Assembly: GCA_018398805.1 (NCBI GenBank)
Contig: JAGFBZ010000736.1
Location: 62,001-126,000 of the forward strand
DNA from: Hirundichthys speculiger
Taxonomy: Eukaryota; Chordata; Actinopteri; Beloniformes; Exocoetidae
Reading direction: 5' to 3'
Length of the DNA stretch: 64,000 bases
This document shows positions 57,692 through 64,000 of this stretch, piece by piece. The notes under the pieces are model-generated. The model searched no databases, was not told the DNA's origin, and saw only the letters and a program-made list of their open reading frames with translations. A program made the translations under genes and the position numbers. How positions within the stretch are numbered: the stretch's first letter is position 1; each line of letters starts with the position of its first letter.

Positions 57692-58575
57692 TGGTACTGA
57701 CATCCAAATCAAATCCAGGCTTTTTACAACAAATATGTGCAAAGTTGGGATTTTATCAAATTTGTGATTGTAATAGCACAAAATTGACATTTGATGCCAA
57801 AAAGTAGGTTTTAATGACAAAGTTAAAAGATTTTAAAATTCTCAATTCTTGCAGAAATTTGTAATTTTAGGTCTTAAAGGCACACTTTGTGTCAAAATGT
57901 CAGAATATTGTGAAATTTGAGATTTTATTAGAAAAATATGTTATTTTTCAGCAAAAATTCTTGATTTTAGGATTAGAAGTCGCAAATGTAGAAAAATTTA
58001 CAATTTTACAACAAAGTCAAAACTTTAGAGACAATTGACATTGTAACAGACGCTATACAAATGAAATTGAATTGATATGAATTGAATTGAATTTATGTTA
58101 AAATCTTATAACAAAAAAATTGCATTAAGGTAGAAAGTCGAGATTTTGTGAGAGACACGATTTTATAACAAAAAAAATGATTATTTTTTTTCAGAGAATG
58201 AGTAATTCTACAAAAATTGGAATTTCACAATGGAAAGGTTTAGATTTTTTATCAAAAAGTCAGTTTGTGACTTTAGTTATTTTTACAACAGAAAGTTATG
58301 ACATTTGTAATTTTACAGCTAAAATTATTGATTTTGGGACATTAAACTGTAATTGTACAAAACTGACAGTTTTATGACATAAAGTTATTTTGTGTCAAAA
58401 AGTTGAAATTTTGTAAATGTCATGATTTTACAGCAGAATATTATGTTATACGGCAAAGTCCTTGTTTTACAATAAATCTTTGTAAAAAACTGTTTCAATA
58501 AAATGTGATGAATATCTCTATAATTATATGGATGTAGAAATAAATGACAGTAATTAAAACAGTAGTACTGTAGAT
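57692..58575. other. AT-rich sequence with a LINE tail fragment
   Basis: A few bases of the 17-bp array remain to about 57703. Then AT-rich sequence with repeated phrases such as AAATTTGAGATTTTAT, possibly an old degenerate repeat. No gene. Confidence 0.4.
58026..58090 (+). mobile_element. orphan L2-like 3' tail
   Basis: AGAGACAATTGACATTGTAA, CAGACGCTATACAAATGAAA, TTGAATTGAT closely matches the tail of the LINE at 56705-56755. An extremely 5'-truncated insertion of the same family. Confidence 0.75.
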
Positions 58576-58718
58576 ATATTATACTATATTATATTTTATG
58601 ATATTATATTTTATGATATTATATTTTATATAATATAATATTATATAATATTATATTATATTATATTATATTATATTATATTATATTATATTATATTATA
58701 TTATATTATATTATATTA
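58576..58718. repeat. (TATAT/TTATA)n AT pentamer microsatellite
   Basis: About 140 bp of ATTATATTATATTATA-type sequence. Confidence 0.95.
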
Positions 58719-60083
58719 CAAGCTGCCCTCAGACTCTGGAGGGAAGCTGCTGTCTTTATGTCTACGTGACCTTAACTTATGGAAATAAATACTTCAGGCG
58801 TTAAAGCCTGGTCGTCTTATATTTGGGTCAATGTGATACTTTTTAAACCCTGGAATCAAGCCAAGCTCAGTGTGGTGAGTGCGTTTGCTTTTGACAAAGC
58901 TGAAGCAGTGGTCCAAACACCTGCGAGCTCGTGTGACTATTTACTAAAACTAAATGTGCCTCATGTCATTTGAAAAATAAAAGTGTAAAGTAGCAGCTGG
59001 GGTGAGAACTTTGGTTTCGCAGGAGATTAAAAAAGACCAGGACGGGAGTTGTTTCCAGTCTTCCTGCAACATCTAATTACACACACACACACACACACCT
59101 CTGGGGCCCGGGCTCCTGGAGGCCCCCTCTGGATCAGTTAAGTGAGTCCTGAGTGAGACTGATGGGGGTCGGGACCTCCGTGTACACTGGCTCTGACACA
59201 TGCACAGATGTAGACACTCAGCGTACAGTGTCAGACATGTAAAACGCGCACACACACACACACTCCCGGAGGCGGTGCACCATGAAACCCCCACCCATCA
59301 GCACCCGGGCGCTGAACTGCAGCTGTGCCAACTTTACACGCTGTCGCGCTGCGGGTATCTGCCCACATGCACGTTTGTGTGCACACATGTGTGTGTTTTC
59401 CGACAGCAAACGTATGCAAATGTGCGTAGATGTGTGATCTCGCCAGGCGGCAGAAACAAAAGCCTGCAGCGCTGCCTCCCTCTGTTCCCTCCTCTGGTGT
59501 GTTTTCCTCTTTTCCATCGCCTCTTCTTCATCTTTGTCAAGTCACTTTTATCTACTTCAGCTACAGACGGGAAGGAAAAACGAAGAGAGGAAGAGGAAGA
59601 CCACACATGGTTATAGAGTTATACATATTTGTTTAAATATATCCAGAGATTATGTCAGACACTATAGATTAAAGATTATTCAGAGCTCCTCTTTTTGACT
59701 TATACGCTTCAACTGAAGGCCCGGGGGCCTATTCCAGTCCACCACCTCAGCATGCAAAGACAAATATACGCCAGTTCTGTACTACTTTAAAGACGTACAT
59801 GGATCATACTGGCACCAGGGTGGCATCTACACACTCCATATGAGTATGTCAAGTTAAACCACGTCCTACAACAGCTTAGCGGTCCAGAGATGGATTTGGA
59901 ACAAAATGGAAAGGAACGTTTATGTAGAGGGAAGGGAAAATCTTCCTGCTGAATGCTCAACCTCTTCCTAAACAGTCCTGGTACCAGAGGAAGATGACGC
60001 AAATACCATTAGAGCCAGCCGTTCCTGGTTCCTGAAGCTTCTGTTGAAGCCTGACTTTTTCTTCTGCAATCACATGTCCCACG
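58719..60083. other. intergenic sequence with CA and CG-richer patches
   Basis: (CA)n at about 59080-59098 and a CG-richer stretch near 59230-59470. Overlapping frames of 90-138 codons on both strands lack domains. No exon supported. Confidence 0.4.
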
Positions 60084-61393
60084 AGCTCTGTAAGCGCTCT
60101 GTTAGCACTCTGTTAGCGCTCTGTTAGCACTCGTTTAGCATTGCTAGCGCTCATTTAAGCTCTGTTAGCGCTCGTTTAAGCTCTGTTAGCACTCTGTTAG
60201 CCCTCTGTTAGCGCTCGTTTAAGCTAAGCTCTGTTAGCGCTCTGTTGGCACTCTGTTAGCGCTTGTTTAGCTCTGCTAGCGCTCATTTAAGCTCTGTTAG
60301 CGCTTGTTTAAGCTCTGTTAGCACTCTGTTAGCGCTCTGTTAGCACTCGTTTAGCTCTGCTAGCGCTCATTTAAGCTCTGTTAGCGCTCGTTCAAGCTCT
60401 GTTAGCACTCTGTTATCGCTCTGTTAGCGCTCTGTTAGCGCTTGTTTAAGCTCTGTTAACGCTCGTTTAAGATCTGTTAGCGCTCGTTTAAGCTCTGTTA
60501 GCACTCGTTTAAGCTCTGTTAGTGCTCATTTAAGCTCTGTTAGCACTTGTTTAAGCTCTGTTAGCGCTCATTTAACCTCTGTTAGCACTCGTTTAAGCTC
60601 TGTTAGCGCTTGTTTAAGCTCTGTTAGCACTCATTTAAGCTCTGTTGGCGCTCATTTAAGCTCTGTTAGCACTTGTTTAAGCTCTGTTAGCGCTCATTTA
60701 AGCTCTGTTAGCACTTGTTTAAGCTCTGTTAGCGCTCGTTTAAACTCTGTTAGCACTCGTTTAAGCTCTGTTAGCGCTCTGTTAGCACTCTGTTAGCACT
60801 CTGTTAGCACTCTGTTAGCACTCTGTTAGCGCTTGTTTAGCTCTGCTAGCGCTCATTTAAGCTCTGTTAGCGGTTGTTTAAGCTCTGTTAGCGCTCTGTT
60901 AGCGCTCTGTTAGCACTCGTTTAGCTCTGCTAGCGCTCATTTAAGCTCTGTTAGCGCTCGTTCAAGCTCTGTTAGCACTCTGTTATCGCTCTGTTAGCGC
61001 TCTGTTAGCGCTTGTTTAAGCTCTGTTAACGCTCGTTTAAGCTCTGTTAGTGCTCGTTTAAGCTCTGTTAGCACTCGTTTAAGCTCTGTTAGTGCTCATT
61101 TAAGCTCTGTTAGCGCTCATTTAAGCTCTGTTAGCACTCGTTTAAGCTCTGTTAGCGCTCATTTAAGCTCTGTTAGCACTCGTTTAAACTCTGTTGGTGC
61201 TCATTTAAGCTCTGTTAGCACTTGTTTAAGCTCTGTTAGCGCTCATTTAAGCTCTGTTAGCACTTGTTTAAGCTCTGTTAGCGCTCGTTTAAGCTCTGTT
61301 AGCACTCGTTTAAGCTCTGTTAGCGCTTGTTTAAGCTCTGTTAGCACTCGTTTAAGCTCTGTTAGCGCTCATTTAAGCTCTGTTAGTGCTCAT
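60084..61393. repeat. 21-bp minisatellite CTCTGTTAGCGCTCGTTTAAG
   Basis: About 62 units made of CTCTGTTAGCGCTCGTTTAA plus G, with short versions (CTCTGTTAGCA, 11 bp), GCACT/GCGCT and CATTTAAG variants. Long blocks are duplicated: 60250-60560 and 60820-61110 share a run of variants. Confidence 0.95.
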
Positions 61394-61740
61394 CGAGGAT
61401 GTCCATGACCAGTGGTCCAGAAATGATCTGAGGTGAAGGTCATTCGACCAGATTTCCAGAGGATCCAGAGGATCTGGAGATGATCCAGCTGCTGTCCTCT
61501 GGTTAGTCCTGGCCAGCAGCCCAACCCAGAACTGGTCCCAGCAGGGTCCTGATACAGTTAACAGTACAACAGCACATATTATCTTTAAACTCAGAAAGTT
61601 CTCTGTTCACTGCTCACAAGTTAAGAAAGTACTAAATAACTAAAGTGAGGACAGTTAATCATTAACTATAGCTACCTGTAAGTCAAACAGCCATGCCCCA
61701 CATACATATATTTGCAAATCATGCATTCATTTTGTAATTT
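61394..61740. other. intergenic sequence
   Basis: Starts CGAGGATGTCCATGACCAGT after the array; no gene or repeat recognised. Confidence 0.4.
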
Positions 61741-61754
61741 TACCTAATTAGGTA

Positions 61755-61786
61755 TATATAGTGCCTTGCAAAAGTATTCGGCTCGT

Positions 61787-61826
<40 letters not shown>

Positions 61827-62060
61827 CACTGGTGTTTTTGAGCCGGTCCAAAGTCCAGATAAATGATAAATGCAGGGGGTCGTGTAGCGAAGGGCATCCG
61901 ACGTAAAACCAGTGACAAACTCAACCATGTGAATCATCAGACCTATGAAACCCATACTGGATCGGACCAGGCCCGGGTTAACAATAACAGCCGTCGGCGG
62001 TGTTGACCTACAGGGCTTCAAATGAAACTGGGCTACTGTTGGTGGAAGAAGAAAAAGAGG
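61755..62060 (+). mobile_element. teleost interspersed repeat pieces around a G run
   Basis: ATATAGTGCCTTGCAAAAGT and ATTCGGCTCG left of the G run, and GTCGTGTAGCGAAGGGCATC, CGACGTAAAACCAGTG, CGGACCAGGCCCGGGTTAAC, CTGGGCTACTGTTGGTGGAA right of it. Both recall abundant fish repeats; the right part resembles the 5' region of an RTE-type retroelement. Class unproven. Confidence 0.5.
61787..61825. repeat. homopolymer of 39 G
   Basis: Uninterrupted G run, forming poly-Pro on the minus strand. Possibly a gap-edge or length-unstable site. Confidence 0.9.
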
Positions 62061-63458
62061 AAGACGTGTACGTAGCCAGAGAGAAAAGAGGAAAAGCGAG
62101 AGACTAGAACTGAGAGTTCAGGATCTTCTGGTGTTTTTCTGTGGAGGCGAAAGCTACAGATGTCCAGTTCTGGTCCACGTGCAGCTGATCCTCAACAGCC
62201 ACTGGCTCATGTGTGTTTGAGAGGCGGGTCTTAGTGATTCAGGGGAACTTTAGAACAATTACAAGAGAGACCATGTGCTTTTCAAGAGGGTACCAGATGT
62301 GTGGTGAATGTGGGGGACATCAAACAATCTTTCATCAGAACGTCGTTCCAGGTCTTTCCGGGTCAATCCTTGTCGATCCGTCTACCACCGAGGACCAGAG
62401 GACTGTACCACGGTCGACGCTGTGATGGAGACACAAACTCTGAAAAGACCCAGTTCACAGCTCCAAGGTTTTAGTCCAGACTCCTCCCTCCTGGACACCT
62501 GCCTTACACCTTACATCTAATGGTCCTTATGTCCTGCACACTGCTGGCACATCTGACAGTAGATGATGCTTCTGTTATGTTTTTATATTCTAAGTGGGAA
62601 AAAGAACAAAGACACATGGGGGAAAGAATTATTTAGAAATAAAACTGGAACTTACCCAAACTCATCAAAACTTCAAACAGACAATCATGCTTGTCAGTGC
62701 CATGAAAAACAAGTTATCTTCTCATTTTAAGAAGCATCTAAGATGGAAAAACAAAAGTAATGTGGCTCTTGAGGAAGGTATAGTAGATAAATCATAAAAA
62801 AAGAAGTTTAGTTATTTTTAAAAAGCCTTAGAAGCTCAGCATAGTGTCCTCTAAACTTTAAAGATGATATTTTGAATATTGTGTGGAAGTTTTATTGAGA
62901 ATGACAGAGCTCAGATGTTAATCATCAGCACAGGATGATTCCTTGTGACTTTCAGGATCACTTAACTGTTCATATGTTTCCTCCCATCACAAAGACAAGC
63001 TGTTTAGGCTGACTGGTAACAATAAATCCCACCTGGACTTCATTTACAAACAACTGTAATGTAATTTGGTTATAAACATAAACGATTATTAAATTATAGG
63101 GATAATTGAGTCTAATGAATAAATTGATCTAGCTAATGTGTGTTGCGGTGAGAGGACGCTGCTTGAATTGTAAAAGTATCTTAAATGGTTCCTGGTCTAG
63201 AAAGGAGCCATAAAGCCACATTGTTGTTGTTGTTGTTTATCCAGTGCTCAGTGTATCCACATTTGCAAAAATCTGGTACCATTCTTAAAGTTTAGCAGAT
63301 TAAGATGTCACTAAGAACTGCCGATCAACTGTGGATCATAACGTGTGAAGTCACCCACAGTGGATAAGAAAACCCACCTACTATCTTTAACTGGTTCAGA
63401 ATCAAGTGGATTATTACTGACAAAAGCATCAGTGCATCTCTAAGTAATCTCTAAGAAG
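62061..63458. other. intergenic sequence
   Basis: Short frames (67-70 codons) without domains. No recognised element. Confidence 0.4.
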
Positions 63459-63598
63459 TGCAGCCTCTAGTGGTCGGTAGAGAAACTGCAGCCTCTAGTG
63501 GTCAGTGGAGGAACTGCAGCCTCTAGTGGTCGGTAGAGGAACTGCAGCCTCTAGTGGTCAGTGGAGAAACTGCAGCCTCTAGTGGTCAGTAGAGGAAC
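63459..63598 (-). repeat. 28-bp family A, inverted locus
   Basis: Five units in reverse orientation (CTGCAGCCTCTAGTGGTC plus AGTAGAGGAA, 28 bp). Same family as 15271, 23175, 36808 and 43620. Confidence 0.95.
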
Positions 63599-64000
63599 AT
63601 TTATGGCTCGTCAGTGGTAGTGAAATAAATAAATAAATTGAAATAACCAACACGTCCGGAGCTTCAGTATTTTTCATCGCCAGCTCTTCCTGTCCTGCAA
63701 ACATCCATCCTGCTCTGTCCGTCTCCCCGTCCCCCTCTTTGTTTGCTGTCTGTCGCTTCAGGAGGTGGCGGGTGTGTTAGGCAGCTAATGGCTGGAGGCC
63801 TCTTGTTCCTCCTATCCTCTAATGTGTTACGCACACACAGAGACACACAGGCGCACACACACACGGATGTGCACACACCTAAACCCTGCTGTGACACCAT
63901 GATGGAGTGTCAGGTGCTGCTGGCTAATTTCTGCCTCCGTGTGAGAGTGCAGGAGAGCTAAAGTGGATGGGTATGAATACTAAGCAGCCAGCTAATGATA
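63599..64000. other. intergenic sequence at the window end
   Basis: Includes a short CA-rich stretch at about 63832-63878. Frames of 72-78 codons have no support. Confidence 0.4.

Overview
The window looks like vertebrate nuclear DNA, most likely from a percomorph-type teleost fish. The signs are spliced exons with canonical AG/GT borders, hAT-type DNA transposons, a tRNA-derived SINE, L2-like LINE pieces, a Gypsy-like LTR, and interspersed sequences typical of fish genomes. There are no operons, bacterial genes or CRISPR arrays. I found no complete protein-coding gene. The only host coding sequence I can support is the 3' end of one plus-strand gene: two tiny exons (1779-1817 and 2241-2273), a last coding exon with a stop (6975-7022), and a 3' UTR with poly(A) signals to about 7700. 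The gene itself is not recognised.

Layout. 0.15-1.4 kb: 39-bp minisatellite. 1.8-7.7 kb: the 3' end of the gene, whose 4.7-kb last intron holds a hAT-like element with a second element nested in it and an 18-bp minisatellite. 8.4-12.8 kb: a graveyard of hAT fragments, including pieces of transposase, then a (CCTAR)n tract. 13.6 kb: a hairpin flanked by microsatellites. 15.3 kb: 28-bp minisatellite. 16.6-17.7 kb: Harbinger-like element split by a SINE. 18.9-20.7 kb: minus-strand LTR retroelement remnant. 24.1-25.0 kb: hAT-like copy 1. 25.5-30.1 kb: 20-bp array split by a 2.7-kb LINE. 31.8-34.6 kb: teleost interspersed repeats. 36.8-37.9 kb: the 28-bp family again. 38.0-40.0 kb: a diverged local duplication. 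40.3-43.2 kb: a 2.9-kb purine-rich array that is open in most reading frames. 46.0-46.9 kb: another hAT-like element. 49.4-50.4 kb: CA-rich and 10-bp arrays. 53.0-57.7 kb: a 17-bp array broken by a LINE and by hAT-like copy 2. 60.1-61.4 kb: 21-bp array. 61.8 kb: a 39-base G run.

Most long open frames here are artefacts: arrays whose units lack stop codons read open on both strands. The real coding-like remnants belong to transposons (LINE reverse transcriptase, hAT dimerisation domain, Myb/SANT domain, Tc1 fragment, LTR gag-like region). The strongest structural evidence is a set of target-site duplications: perfect 8-bp ones for three hAT-like elements, a 12-bp one for the SINE, and 8 bp for the first LINE. 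I did not find a convincing new biological system. The notable property is the density of long minisatellites, at least a dozen in 64 kb, several of which acted as landing sites for transposons.
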